A stretch of DNA of 64,000 nt from Reyranella sp. (GTDB lineage Bacteria > Pseudomonadota > Alphaproteobacteria > Reyranellales > Reyranellaceae), in NCBI GenBank assembly GCA_019750135.1, contig JAIEOV010000010.1, positions 124,001-188,000 of the forward strand. Reading direction: 5' to 3'. The translations under genes were made by a program, and so were the position numbers. Of the stretch, positions 1-9,149 are shown piece after piece. The notes under the pieces were generated by a model. It saw nothing but the letters and a program-made list of their open reading frames with translations, was not told where the DNA came from and made no database searches. The first letter of the stretch is position 1. Every line of letters starts with the position of its first letter.

Positions 1-1248
1 ATGAACGACCAGCCTGTCATCGTTATCGGCGCCGGCATCATCGGCACCGCGACCGCCCGCGCTCTGCAGCGTGAGGGCCATGCCGTCACCCTGGTCGACA
101 GCGGCGAGCCCGGCCGGGCCACTTCGTACGGCAATGCCGGCTTCATCGCCATCGACCACGTCCTGCCGCTGGCCCGGCCGTCGACCCTGAAGCGCGTGCC
201 GCAGATGCTGATGGACCGCAACGGGCCGCTTACCGTGCATACGCCAAGCCTCCCCACCCTGCTGCCCTGGATGGCGCGATTCGCGCTCGCCGCCTACAGC
301 CAGAAGGAAGTCCAGAAGGGCATCGATTCCTTTGGGTTCCTGATGGCCGAGGCCAACGTCGGCTGGAAGGCCGAGATCCAGGCCTCGGGCCTGGGTGAGC
401 TCTTCAAGACCTTGGGCGCGCTCTACGTCTACGAAAGCGAGGCGGCCTTCGCGTCGGGTGCGGAGGAGCGGGCACTGCAGCAGGCCAAGGGCACGGTGTT
501 CGAGATCATCGACGGCAACCGCGCGCGCGAGCTGGCGCCGGGCTTGAACAATCGCGTCGTGCGCGGCGTCTACTACCCGCACGGCATGCACACCATCAAT
601 CCCTACAAGGTGGTGGCGGCCCTGGCGGAGCGCTTCGTGGCCGAGGGCGGCACCTTGTTGCGCGGTCGCGTGCGCGGCTTCGGCCGTGACGGCAATCGCG
701 TGACATCGGTCGAGATCACCGACCAGAGCCTGCCGGCCAAGGCCGTGGTGATCGCAGCCGGCCGCGCCTCGAGCGAGCTGACGCGTCTCCTGGGCTTCAA
801 TGCGCCGTTGGTCTCCGAACGCGGCTATCACGTGATGCTGGCGCCCGACAACGTGCGTTTCGAACTGCCGGTGAGCCCGGCCGAGCGCGGCTTCTTCATC
901 ACGCCCATGGAGGAAGGCGTGCGCTTGGCCGGCACCGTCGAGCTCGCCGCGCCGCACCAGCCGCCGTCGTGGCATCGCGCCGACCTTCTCGTACGGCATT
1001 TCAAGGACGCCTTCCCCGGCGTCGGCGGCGCCGAGCGGAGCCGCTGGATCGGCGAGCGGCCAACTTTGCCCGACTTCCGCCCGGCGGTCGGTCGCGCGCC
1101 CCGGCTCGCCAACGTCTATTGCGGCTACGGCCATCAGCATGTCGGGCTGACGCTCGCCACCGCGACTGGCCGACTGATCGCACGCCAGATGATGGGCGAG
1201 GATCTGCCGCCGACATTGCAGGCCTGCGATCCTGGTCGCTTCGGCTAA
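1..1248 (+). CDS. FAD-dependent oxidoreductase, DAO / D-amino-acid dehydrogenase family
   Basis: A 415-residue flavoprotein of the DadA/DAO fold that would oxidise an amine or amino acid and pass electrons to a membrane acceptor. Residues 6-35 form the N-terminal Rossmann dinucleotide site (VIVIGAGIIGTATA, then an acidic residue closing strand 2). The C-terminal part has the family ending, with RPTLPDFRPAVG and a GYGHQHVGLTLA stretch that contacts the flavin. The length matches DadA-like enzymes. The ATG is the first base of the window, so no ribosome site can be checked and a start further upstream is possible. No partner gene such as an alanine racemase is visible, so the substrate is unknown. 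The family call is firm; the exact amino acid is not. Confidence 0.85.
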   Translation: MNDQPVIVIGAGIIGTATARALQREGHAVTLVDSGEPGRATSYGNAGFIAIDHVLPLARPSTLKRVPQMLMDRNGPLTVHTPSLPTLLPWMARFALAAYSQKEVQKGIDSFGFLMAEANVGWKAEIQASGLGELFKTLGALYVYESEAAFASGAEERALQQAKGTVFEIIDGNRARELAPGLNNRVVRGVYYPHGMHTINPYKVVAALAERFVAEGGTLLRGRVRGFGRDGNRVTSVEITDQSLPAKAVVIAAGRASSELTRLLGFNAPLVSERGYHVMLAPDNVRFELPVSPAERGFFITPMEEGVRLAGTVELAAPHQPPSWHRADLLVRHFKDAFPGVGGAERSRWIGERPTLPDFRPAVGRAPRLANVYCGYGHQHVGLTLATATGRLIARQMMGEDLPPTLQACDPGRFG

Positions 1249-1272
1249 CGCACTCCCTCGATTTCGACATGG

Positions 1273-1342
1273 CTGTCATCCCGAGCGCAGCGAGGGACCT
1301 TTCCGCTGCATTAAAGGTCCCTCGCTGCGCTCGGGATGACAG
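1273..1342. repeat. Perfect 29-bp inverted repeat, GTCATCCCGAGCG-type palindrome
   Basis: Arms at 1273-1301 and 1314-1342 are perfect reverse complements over 29 bases around a 12-base spacer. The arm begins CTGTCATCCCGAGCG. The same core, in diverged form, makes the inner arms of the two MITE-like elements at 3033-3243 and 9150-9363, and a solo copy lies at 51836-51910. It sits downstream of the oxidoreductase and could act as a transcript-end hairpin, but it has no T-run. Confidence 0.85.
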
Positions 1343-1421
1343 CGTGCGGTTGCGCGGCCACGCCGACGGGACTAGCGTTCGCGGGCTAATCTGGCGAATC
1401 GACAGCTCCCAGGAGGCCGGC

Positions 1422-2888
1422 ATGAGTTCTCATCGCAGCCCCGCAGAAGTTCGTTCCAGCGTGAAGCATCCCATCATCGACGCAGACGGCCACTGGATCG
1501 AGTACGGTCCGGTCTTCGCCGAGCGCATGCGCAAGGTCGCGGGCGACAAGGCAGGCGACGGCTTCCTCGCCTCGCAGCGCCGCATTCCCGACGCGCTCAA
1601 CCTCTCGATCGCTGAGCGCAAGCAGCGTGGTATCGCCATGGAAGGCTACTGGAGCCGCCAGACCACCAACACGCGCGATCGCGCCACCGCGATGATGCCG
1701 CGCATGCTCTACGATCGGCTCGACGAGCTCGGCATCGATTTCGGCGTGATCTACCCCACCGCCGGCCTCAGCATCCCGCGCATTGCCGACGACGAGGCCC
1801 GGCGCGCCGTGGTGCGCGGCTTCAACATCGTCACCCACGAATACTTCGCCAAGCTCTCGGACCGGCTGACGCCGGCCGCCGTGATCCCGATGTTCACAGC
1901 CGAGGAAGCGATCGCCGAGCTCGAGTTCTGCACCAAGGAGCTCGGCAGCAAGGTCGGCATGTTCGGCGGCGGCGTCCCGCGCCGCATACCGATGGCCAGG
2001 GATCTCGACCCGTCGGTCGGCCGCTTCGCCGTGACCTACGAGAATCTCGGCATCGACAGCGAACACGACTACGACCAGGTCTGGCAGAAGTGCCGCGAGC
2101 TCCGGATCGCTCCCACCTTCCATGCCGGCGGCCGCGGCTTTGGCCTGCGCAATTCGCCGAGCAACTTCACCTTCAACCATATCGGCCACTTCGCGGCGGC
2201 CGGGCATTCGATCGCCAAGGGCCTGTTCCTGGGCGGCGTGACGCGGCGCTTCCCCGACCTCAACTTCGCCTTCCTCGAGGGCGGCGTGGGTTGGGGCTGC
2301 CAGCTCTTCGCCGACCTGATCGAGCACTGGGAGCGGCGCGGCGCCAAGGGCATCGCCTACATGGATCCCAAGAAGCTCGACCGGAAGATGCTCAGAAGCC
2401 TGGTCGACAAGTACGGCTACGAGGAGATCGCGGCCGAGCTCGACAGGCGCGACGGCTGGCCCTCCAAGGAAGAGGACGAGGCGACCGGCGGCATGCCGGT
2501 GCTCGACGACTTCGCGGCCTGCAAGATCGCGCGCAAGGAGGACTGGGTCGACCTCTACGCCCGGCCCTACTACTTCGGCTGCGAGGCCGACGACCGCATG
2601 AACGTCACGGCCTTCGGCAAGGCCAACCCGTTCGGCGCGCGCATCAACGCGATCTTCAGCTCCGACATCGGCCACTTCGACGTGCCCGACATGCTGAGCC
2701 CGGTGCCCGAGGCGCACGAGCTGGTCGAGGACGAGCTGATCACGCCCGACGACTTCCGCGACTTCACCTTCACCAACGCCGTGCGCCTGTGGGGCCAGCA
2801 GAACCCGAGCTTCTTCGAAGGCACGGTGGTCGCCAAGGAGGCGGCGGCGGTGCTGAACGGAGAGCGGGCGAAGGTCGCGGCGGAGTAG
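1422..2888 (+). CDS. Amidohydrolase family 2 (TIM-barrel metal-dependent hydrolase)
   Basis: A 488-residue protein of the amidohydrolase-2 group, which contains decarboxylases and hydrolases acting on carboxylated substrates. The N-terminal DADGHW stretch stands where the metal-binding DxHxH of many relatives would be, so one ligand may be changed. FHAGGRG and FSSDIGHFD further on match the later barrel strands, the last being the usual conserved Asp/His region. The reading frame is open far upstream, but the ATG at 1422 is preceded by a strong AGGAGG at 1411-1416, which settles the start. The upstream palindrome at 1273-1342 also separates it from the preceding gene. Substrate unknown. Confidence 0.8.
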   Translation: MSSHRSPAEVRSSVKHPIIDADGHWIEYGPVFAERMRKVAGDKAGDGFLASQRRIPDALNLSIAERKQRGIAMEGYWSRQTTNTRDRATAMMPRMLYDRLDELGIDFGVIYPTAGLSIPRIADDEARRAVVRGFNIVTHEYFAKLSDRLTPAAVIPMFTAEEAIAELEFCTKELGSKVGMFGGGVPRRIPMARDLDPSVGRFAVTYENLGIDSEHDYDQVWQKCRELRIAPTFHAGGRGFGLRNSPSNFTFNHIGHFAAAGHSIAKGLFLGGVTRRFPDLNFAFLEGGVGWGCQLFADLIEHWERRGAKGIAYMDPKKLDRKMLRSLVDKYGYEEIAAELDRRDGWPSKEEDEATGGMPVLDDFAACKIARKEDWVDLYARPYYFGCEADDRMNVTAFGKANPFGARINAIFSSDIGHFDVPDMLSPVPEAHELVEDELITPDDFRDFTFTNAVRLWGQQNPSFFEGTVVAKEAAAVLNGERAKVAAE

Positions 2889-2959
2889 CGCCTCGCAAAC
2901 GGACGATCCGCTCTCTCAGTGTCACCTCTCGCTCATCTCTCACCCATCTCTCATGCTCC

Positions 2960-3050
2960 TCTCCCCCTTGGGGAGAGGCTGGGTGAGGGGGTGATGCAGG
3001 AGACAATCTTCGCGTTGAGCCCCCTCACCTAACCTCTCCCCCCAAGGGGC
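2960..3050. repeat. Imperfect inverted repeat of the CTCTCCCCCTTGGGG type
   Basis: Arms at about 2960-2990 and 3021-3050 pair imperfectly across a 30-base spacer. Each arm also holds its own small hairpin (CCCCCTTGGGG). The right arm merges into the left end of the MITE-like element beginning near 3033. Together these palindromes fill most of the 389-base gap from 2889 to 3277, in which no gene is seen. Confidence 0.7.
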
Positions 3051-3243
3051 AGGGCTATCGCATATGACTGCAAAACCCCGTCATCCCGACCGGAGCCGAG
3101 CGTAGCGAGGCGGAGCGGAGGGACCTGTTTTTGTTGATGCATCGACAAAAAAGGTCCCTCGACTACGCCGCCCTTCGGGCAGCTCCGCTCGGGATGACGG
3201 GATAATTGGTCATATGCGATGGCCCTGCCCCAAGGGGGAGAGG
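3033..3243 (+). mobile_element. MITE-like palindromic element, copy 1
   Basis: A non-coding element of about 210 bp with long terminal inverted repeats. The core runs from AGGGCTATCGCATATGAC at 3051 to its near-complement ending at 3226. The outer arms CCTCTCCCC...GGGGC add about 16 bases on each side. Inside are a second inverted pair of GTCATCCCGA...GGGACCT type and a central mini-hairpin around TTGATGCATCGACAAAAA, so a single strand could fold almost end to end. A second copy lies in inverted orientation at 9150-9363 with only scattered differences. No transposase is encoded, and the target duplication is unclear. Confidence 0.75.
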
Positions 3244-3277
3244 AACATGAGAGTGATGAGCGCGAGGGTGACGTTCC

Positions 3278-4042
3278 CTAACTCCCATACTGCAGCAGCG
3301 TCTCGCCGTTGGCTTTCAGCCAGGCCCGCGGCGGCTCCATCGGGCCGTCGCAGAGGTCGCGCGCCAGCGCCCAGAAGCGCGGGCCGTGGTTGAGATGGAC
3401 GAGGTGGGCGACCTCGTGCGCCACCAGGTAATCCAGCACCTCGGGCGGCGCGAACACCAGGCGCCAGGAGAACGACAGGCCGCCGTCCGGCCCGCAGCTG
3501 CCCCAGCGCGAGCGCGTGTCGCGCACGCTGATGCGCTTGACCGGCCGCTCGACGCGCCGGGCCTTCGCATGGACCAACGGCACCAGGCGGTGTCGCAGCT
3601 CGGCGGTCAGCCAGTCGCGCAGCCGGCGCGGCAGATGCTCGGACCCGCCGGCGACATGGAGCTCGCCCGGCTCGCGCCACACCGTGCCCCGCTGGTCGGC
3701 GCGATGGCGGATGACGTGCGGCTCGCCGAACAGCGGCACTTCGGCGCCGTCGGCGAACGGCCGCCGATCCGGCAGTCGCTTCAGCCGGGCGGCGATCCAG
3801 CCGGCCTGGGCCTCGGCGAAGCTCACGGCGGTGCCGCGGGCCATGCGCAGGGGTGCCGTCAGCACGATCCGGCGATGGACGACGTCGACGCGCAGCGAAG
3901 CGCGGCGGGCGCGGCCGCTGCGCACGAAGGTCACGGGCAGGGTATCGCCGGCATGAACAATGGTCAGTTGCTCCGGCTCGGGCGCCGCTTTAGGCAGGAC
4001 GAAGCGCAGCACCGCACCGGTCAACGACATGCCTGCGATCAT
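3278..4042 (-). CDS. YgjP-like M48-type metal-dependent hydrolase (DUF45)
   Basis: A 254-residue protein of the YgjP/DUF45 family. HEVAH at residues 209-213 is the HExxH zinc site, followed by the typical LNHGPRFW tail. RWGSCG at 180-184 and the FSWRLVFAPPEVLDYLV segment before the zinc site are hallmarks of the family. The length is close to the usual 230-250. Two starts are possible: ATG at 4042 or at 4030 (MSLTG), the latter resembling the family N-terminus better. It is transcribed divergently from the class V aminotransferase, with only 20 bases between them. Members are annotated as metallopeptidases or as nucleotide pyrophosphatases; the real substrate is not clear from sequence. Confidence 0.88.
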   Translation of the reverse strand: MIAGMSLTGAVLRFVLPKAAPEPEQLTIVHAGDTLPVTFVRSGRARRASLRVDVVHRRIVLTAPLRMARGTAVSFAEAQAGWIAARLKRLPDRRPFADGAEVPLFGEPHVIRHRADQRGTVWREPGELHVAGGSEHLPRRLRDWLTAELRHRLVPLVHAKARRVERPVKRISVRDTRSRWGSCGPDGGLSFSWRLVFAPPEVLDYLVAHEVAHLVHLNHGPRFWALARDLCDGPMEPPRAWLKANGETLLQYGS

Positions 4043-4062
4043 ACAACAGAGGAGCTTCTGAC

Positions 4063-5241
4063 GTGACCCTCGATCTCGCTCGGCTGCGCGCCGAGACGCC
4101 CGGCTGTGCCCACGTCCTGCACCTCAATGCCGCGGGCTCCGCCCTGCCCAGCCAGCGCACCCTCGACGCCACCGTGAACCATCTCCAGCTCGAGGCCCAG
4201 ATCGGCGGCTATGAGGCGGCCGCCAAGGCTCATGACGACCTGGAGGGCTTCTATCCGTCGGTGGCGAAGCTGATCGGCGCCGAGGCCGACGAAGTGGCTT
4301 TCGTCGAGAACGCCACGCGGGCCTGGGACCTCGCCTTCTATTCCCTCGATTTCAAGCCGGGCGACCGCATCCTGACCTGCGTCAGCGAGTATTCGTCGAA
4401 CTACATCTCCTACCTGCAGGTCGCGAAGAAGACCGGCGCGGAGATCGTCGTCGTGCCTGACGACAATTACGGCCAGATCGACCTCGGCGCCCTGGAACGG
4501 GCGATCGACAAGCGCACCAGGCTGGTGTCGATCTCGCATGTGCCGACCCAGGGCGGGCTGGTGCAGCCGGCCGAGGCGGTCGGCAAGATCGCCAACGATG
4601 CCGGCATCCTCTACCTGCTCGACGCCTGCCAGTCGGTCGGCCAGCTGCCGGTCGATGTCCGCAAGGTCGGGTGCGACTTCCTGTCGGTGACCGGCCGCAA
4701 GTACATGCGCGGCCCGCGCGGCACCGGCTTCCTCTATGCCAAGCGCGCGACCACCCGCCATATCGAGCCGCTGCTGCTCGACAACCACGCCGCCAAGTGG
4801 ACCGACGACAATGCCTACACCGTGCGCGACGACGCGCGGCGCTTCGAGAACTGGGAGCGCTACTTCGCCGGCGTCGTCGGGCTGAAGGTCGCCGCCGACC
4901 AGATCAACGAGCTCGGCATGGAGCCGATCTGGGCCCGCCTGCGCGAGCTGGCCGACGGCCTGCGCACGCGGCTCGCGAGCCTGAAGGGCGTCAAGCTCAC
5001 CGACCTCGGCAAGGTGAAGGGCGCCATCGTGACCTTCGCGGTTGAGGGCAAGGACCACAACGAGCTGAAGGCCAGGCTGCGCGAGCAGGCGATCAACGTC
5101 ACCGTCTCGACCCAGTTCTCCTCGCGCCTCGATCTCAAGGGCCGCGGCCTGCTGAACGTGATGCGCGCCTCGGTGCACGTCTACAACACCGAGGACGAGC
5201 TGGACCGTTTCGTCGCCGCCCTTGAAGCCATCATCCAGTAG
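4063..5241 (+). CDS. Class V PLP-dependent aminotransferase (cysteine desulfurase-like fold)
   Basis: A 392-residue fold-type I PLP enzyme. LVSISHVPTQGG, LLDACQSVGQ with Asp188 (pyridine-nitrogen contact) and TGRKYMRGPRGTG with Lys213 (Schiff-base lysine) are the class V signature. The late LNVMRASVHVYNTEDELDRF segment is typical of CsdA/isopenicillin-N-epimerase-like members. The start is GTG at 4063, supported by AGAGGAG at 4048-4054 with good spacing. There are no suf or isc genes nearby, so a dedicated Fe-S role is not indicated. It may be a selenocysteine-lyase-like or kynureninase-like enzyme; the reaction is open. Confidence 0.85.
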   Translation: MTLDLARLRAETPGCAHVLHLNAAGSALPSQRTLDATVNHLQLEAQIGGYEAAAKAHDDLEGFYPSVAKLIGAEADEVAFVENATRAWDLAFYSLDFKPGDRILTCVSEYSSNYISYLQVAKKTGAEIVVVPDDNYGQIDLGALERAIDKRTRLVSISHVPTQGGLVQPAEAVGKIANDAGILYLLDACQSVGQLPVDVRKVGCDFLSVTGRKYMRGPRGTGFLYAKRATTRHIEPLLLDNHAAKWTDDNAYTVRDDARRFENWERYFAGVVGLKVAADQINELGMEPIWARLRELADGLRTRLASLKGVKLTDLGKVKGAIVTFAVEGKDHNELKARLREQAINVTVSTQFSSRLDLKGRGLLNVMRASVHVYNTEDELDRFVAALEAIIQ

Positions 5242-5288
5242 TTCTTCACACCGCTTTGGGCTGGCGACAGAAACGGCACTGCGCATTC

Positions 5289-5370
5289 CTCGACGCGGCG
5301 CGTCGAGAGAGGCGGGTGCATGCACTGCCGTCATCGCGGGGGAGTTTCCGGTATTTCCGGTATTTCCGGC
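5289..5370. repeat. Small hairpin and three tandem 9-bp repeats in an intergenic gap
   Basis: The 220-base gap after the aminotransferase contains an 8-bp hairpin (CTCGACGC/GCGTCGAG, 5289-5307) and TTTCCGGTA repeated at 5345, 5354 and, with one change, 5363. No gene is seen. The hairpin could end the aminotransferase transcript; the short repeats lie about 90-115 bases upstream of the LysR start. Confidence 0.5.
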
Positions 5371-5461
5371 AGACGTCGTAGCGGGTGGCTTTCAAGCCGA
5401 CCCGCTACCAATGGGGCTCGCGGCGGCCGGGCGCGATTGGATATCGGACGATGGATAGCTC

Positions 5462-6370
5462 ATGCCTCTGATTTCGCCCGCCGCCTCGTGGTTGAGCCTG
5501 GTCGCCAAGGTCGGATCGATCCGGCGGGCCGCAGTGAAGCTCAACGTGTCGCCCTCGGCGGTCAACCGCCAGATCCTAAAGCTCGAGGCCGAGTACGGCG
5601 CGCCTCTGGTCGAGCGGCTGCCGCGCGGCCTCAGCCTCACCGCAGCCGGCCGCATGCTGGTGGCCGACATCGAGCGCTGGCAGCACGACCATGCGCGGAC
5701 GCTGCAAAGCCTGGCCGAGTTGCGCAGCCCCATGAGCGGTCACGCCGCGATCGGCCTGATGGAAAGCTTCGGCCGCGCCGTGGTCTCGCGGCTGATGACC
5801 CACATGGCCAAGCGGCATTTCCAGGTCTCGCTCGACGTCCAGATCGGCGGCACCGAGCAGATCGTGGGCCAGCTCGTCAACCGCAAGCTCGACCTCGCGA
5901 TCTGCTACGCCGTCCCGCGCCAGCCCGACATCCAGTTCCTGGCCCGCGTGCCGTCGAGCCCCGGCATCGTCGTGGCGCGCGGCCATCCGCTGGCCGGCCG
6001 CAAATCGATCCGGCTGGCCGAGTGCGCCCGGCACAGCTTCGTGCTGCCCGACGCCTCGCTCACCTCGCGCAGCATCTTCGACAAGGCGATGCGCCGGGCG
6101 GGCCTACGCCCCGCCACGATGGTGACGACCAACTCCATCGAGGTGATGAAGACGCTGGTGCGCGAGCATCGCCAGATCACCCTGCTCGGGCTGCCCGACA
6201 TCCATTCCGACCTTCTGGACGGCGAGCTCGTCTACATCCCCTTCGCCGACCGCCATGTCCGGGGATCGAGCCTGTCGCTGATCGCGCACCGGCATGCCCG
6301 CCTGTCGCCCGTGGCGGCGATGGTGGCAGATCACCTGAAAGACCAACTACAGCGCCTGCCCGTCAAATAG
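5462..6370 (+). CDS. LysR-family transcriptional regulator
   Basis: A 302-residue LysR-type regulator. Residues 8-65 form the winged helix-turn-helix (SIRRAAVKLNVSPSAVNRQILKLEAEYG, then RLPRGLSLTAAGR). The rest is a periplasmic-binding-protein-like effector domain, with HPLAGRKSIRLAEC and a late VMKTLVREHRQITLLG segment. It lies about 110 bases upstream of, and codirectional with, a solute-binding protein and an adenosine-deaminase-like gene. LysR regulators often control such neighbours, so it probably responds to the transported or deaminated compound. That is inference; no operator was identified. Confidence 0.9.
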   Translation: MPLISPAASWLSLVAKVGSIRRAAVKLNVSPSAVNRQILKLEAEYGAPLVERLPRGLSLTAAGRMLVADIERWQHDHARTLQSLAELRSPMSGHAAIGLMESFGRAVVSRLMTHMAKRHFQVSLDVQIGGTEQIVGQLVNRKLDLAICYAVPRQPDIQFLARVPSSPGIVVARGHPLAGRKSIRLAECARHSFVLPDASLTSRSIFDKAMRRAGLRPATMVTTNSIEVMKTLVREHRQITLLGLPDIHSDLLDGELVYIPFADRHVRGSSLSLIAHRHARLSPVAAMVADHLKDQLQRLPVK

Positions 6371-6478
6371 CACCGTCGGCAAAAAGGCGACGGCGCGTGC
6401 GCAAAGTTGAGCTTCTAGTCCTCCCCTGGCCGGGTGTTACATGCGACGGGGTCGTTCTTTGGGCCATTGGGGGACATC

Positions 6479-8053
6479 ATGACAATCCGTCGTCGTTTCT
6501 GGTCGTCAATGATGCTCACGGCCATGGTGGCGCTCGCGGGCGCACCCGCCGAGGCGCAATCCGTGCTGCGCGTGGCGCCCGAGACGCTGTCGCGCATCCT
6601 CGATCCGCATTTCACGACGTCGTTCACCACGCGCGACCTCGGCTACCTGATCTACGACACGCTGTTCGCGGTCGACGACACGTTCCAGCCCAAGCCGCAG
6701 ATGGCCGAGAGCTACACGGTGAGCCCCGACAAGCTCACCTACACCTTCGTGCTGCGGCCGGGGCTGAAATGGCACGACGGCCAGCCGGTCACCGCGGCCG
6801 ACTGCGTCGCCTCGATCCGCCGCTGGGCCTCGCGCGACAGCATGGGCCAGATGCTGACCCGCTTCCTCGACTCGCTCGAGGCCGCGGATGCCGGCACCAT
6901 CAAGCTCGTGCTGAAGGAGCCCTACGGCATGGTGCTCGACAGCCTGGCCAAGGTCGGCGCGCCGGTGCCGTTCATGATGCCGGAGCGCATCGCCAAGACG
7001 CCGGGCAGCGAGCAGGTGAAGGAGATCGTGGGCTCCGGCCCCTACAAGTTCCGCGCCGACCTGCATGAACCCGGCGTGAAGATCGTCCTGGAGAAGTTCG
7101 CCGACTACAAGCCGCGCAGCGAGCCGCCCAACTGGGCCACGGGCGCCAAGATCGCCAAGCTCGACCGCGTGGAAATGCTGGGCATGCCCGATGCGCAGAC
7201 CCAGGTGAACGCCCTGCTGCGCGGCGAGGTCGACTATCTCGAGCGCGTGCCGGCCGACCTGCTGCCGCTGATGGATGCCAAATCCGGCGCCAAGGCCGAG
7301 GTTGTCAGCAAGTTCGGCTTCCAGGCGATCATGCGCATGAACCACCTGCAGCCGCCGTTCGACAACATCAAGGTGCGTCAGGCCGTGGCCCGGGCGATCG
7401 ACCGCTCGATGTATGCCGCCGTGGTGGCGGGCGATCCCAGCTTCGCCACCGACTGCGCCGCAATCTTCGGCTGCGGCATGCCCTACGACAGCAAGACCGG
7501 CATCCCCTCGCGCGACGTGCCCGCCGCCAAGGCGATGCTGAAGGAAGCGGGCGTAGACATGTCGAAGCCCCTGGTCATGCTGCACGTCGCCAATGCGCCC
7601 GGCATCGCGGCCTTGGGCAACGTCACGCGCCAGCTGCTGGTCGATCTCGGTTTCAAGGTCGAGATGCAGGCGATGGACTTCCAGACCTTCGCCACGCGCC
7701 GGCTCAACACCAAGTCGGTAAGCGAAGGCGGTTGGAACCTCGCCCACACCACCAACTCGGTGCCCGACCAGGGCAACCCGCTCAGCAATCCCTTCCTGGT
7801 GGCCTTGGGCCATCCCGCCTCGGCCTGGGGCTGGCCGACCGATCCCCGGACCGAGGAGCTGCGCTTGAAGTTCGCCACGGCGCCAGATGAGGCCGCACGC
7901 AAGACGGTCGCGGCCGAGATCCAGGCCCGGGCCTACGAGCAGGTGCTCTACCTGCCCTTGGCGCAGTTCACGACGCCATCGGCTTGGCGCGACAACCTTC
8001 AGGGCGTGCTGAAGTCGCCGGTGATGCTGCTGTACAACATCGACAAGAAGTAA
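6479..8053 (+). CDS. ABC transporter solute-binding protein, family 5 (peptide/nickel type)
   Basis: A 524-residue periplasmic binding protein of the DppA/OppA family. Residues 1-26 are a signal peptide ending PAEAQS. It continues with LRVAPETLSRILDPHFTT and the family motif YTFVLRPGLKWHDGQPVTAADC. A GTG at 6434 would add 15 residues, but ATG at 6479 has GGGGA just upstream and gives a clean signal peptide. The adenosine-deaminase-like gene follows 9 bases after the stop, so the two are surely cotranscribed. No permease or ATPase genes are present, so it must borrow a transporter encoded elsewhere or act as an orphan receptor. Confidence 0.9.
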   Translation: MTIRRRFWSSMMLTAMVALAGAPAEAQSVLRVAPETLSRILDPHFTTSFTTRDLGYLIYDTLFAVDDTFQPKPQMAESYTVSPDKLTYTFVLRPGLKWHDGQPVTAADCVASIRRWASRDSMGQMLTRFLDSLEAADAGTIKLVLKEPYGMVLDSLAKVGAPVPFMMPERIAKTPGSEQVKEIVGSGPYKFRADLHEPGVKIVLEKFADYKPRSEPPNWATGAKIAKLDRVEMLGMPDAQTQVNALLRGEVDYLERVPADLLPLMDAKSGAKAEVVSKFGFQAIMRMNHLQPPFDNIKVRQAVARAIDRSMYAAVVAGDPSFATDCAAIFGCGMPYDSKTGIPSRDVPAAKAMLKEAGVDMSKPLVMLHVANAPGIAALGNVTRQLLVDLGFKVEMQAMDFQTFATRRLNTKSVSEGGWNLAHTTNSVPDQGNPLSNPFLVALGHPASAWGWPTDPRTEELRLKFATAPDEAARKTVAAEIQARAYEQVLYLPLAQFTTPSAWRDNLQGVLKSPVMLLYNIDKK

Positions 8054-8062
8054 GAGGCGATC

Positions 8063-9130
8063 ATGGCAAAGGCTGTTGCCGACGATTATCTGCGGCGCAT
8101 TCCCAAGGCCGAGCTGCATTGCCATCTCGCCGGCACGCTGCGCGCCACGACCGTGGCCGAGCTGGCAGCGCGCGCTGGCCTCGCTTTGCCGCGGCCGGCC
8201 GACAAGCTCTACCAGTGGCCAGACTTCTACGGCTTCCTGGACGTGCTGCGGCTCACCGCCCTGTTGCTGCGCACGCCCGAGGACTTTTCCCGCGCCGTCT
8301 ACGAATACGTCGAAGACGGCGTGCGCGACGGCAACCTCAGGCACGTCGAGTTCTTCTTCAATCCCGACTACTTCTATCCCAACGGCATCGACTATCCGGC
8401 GATGGTCGACGGCATGATCGACGGGATCGAGGCGGCGAAGAAGAAGTTCGGCGTATCGAGCCTCTTGATCTGCTGCATCGACCGCTCAACCAACACGCCG
8501 GCCCAGGCCGTCGAGATCGTCGAGACCGCGATCGCCCATCGCCGCGACCATGTGGTCGGCATCGGGCTCGACGGCGCCGAGCGCGCCGGGCCGCCCGCCA
8601 CCTTCGCCGAGGCCTATGCGCTGGCCAAGCGGGCGGGCCTGCATCGCACGGCGCATTGCTGCGAGGACAACCAGACGCTCGTCGAGGCGCCGCCGACCAA
8701 CTACCTGATCTGCCGCGATGTGCTCCGGTGCGACCGCATCGACCACGGCTACAACATGCTGGCGTCGGACTTCGTGATGGCCGAGGCGCGGCGCGACGGG
8801 CTCTATTTCACGCCCTGCGCCTGGACCAGCCTTGTGCACAACCGGCCGCACCGCCCGCAGCGCATCCGGCGCATGGTCGAGGCCGGGCTGAACGTCACCA
8901 TCAACACCGACGATCCGGCGATGTTCGAGACCGATCTCGGGCACGGCTTCACGACGCTGTTCGACACGATCGGCTGGGGCCCGGACATGGCGCGCAAGTT
9001 CAGCCTGAACTCGGTCGAGGGCTCGTGGCTCGACGAAAGCGACAAGAGCGCGCTCAGGATGGCCTTCCGCCGCGAGATCGCCGCCCTGGACAAGGAGTTC
9101 GGCTACGAGGCGGCGGCGCCGGCGGTGTAG
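8063..9130 (+). CDS. Adenosine deaminase family protein
   Basis: A 355-residue zinc TIM-barrel deaminase. HCH at residues 19-21, TAHCCE, RIDHGYN and the NTDDPAMF segment place the four zinc ligands and catalytic residues of the adenosine/adenine deaminase family. The length agrees with Add. It follows the solute-binding protein by 9 bases and forms an operon with it. The neighbourhood suggests that an imported nucleoside, base or related amidine is deaminated for use as nitrogen source. Adenosine itself is not proven, since this family also includes adenine and aminodeoxyfutalosine deaminases. Confidence 0.87.
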   Translation: MAKAVADDYLRRIPKAELHCHLAGTLRATTVAELAARAGLALPRPADKLYQWPDFYGFLDVLRLTALLLRTPEDFSRAVYEYVEDGVRDGNLRHVEFFFNPDYFYPNGIDYPAMVDGMIDGIEAAKKKFGVSSLLICCIDRSTNTPAQAVEIVETAIAHRRDHVVGIGLDGAERAGPPATFAEAYALAKRAGLHRTAHCCEDNQTLVEAPPTNYLICRDVLRCDRIDHGYNMLASDFVMAEARRDGLYFTPCAWTSLVHNRPHRPQRIRRMVEAGLNVTINTDDPAMFETDLGHGFTTLFDTIGWGPDMARKFSLNSVEGSWLDESDKSALRMAFRREIAALDKEFGYEAAAPAV

Positions 9131-9149
9131 CCGTACTCACAATGATGTT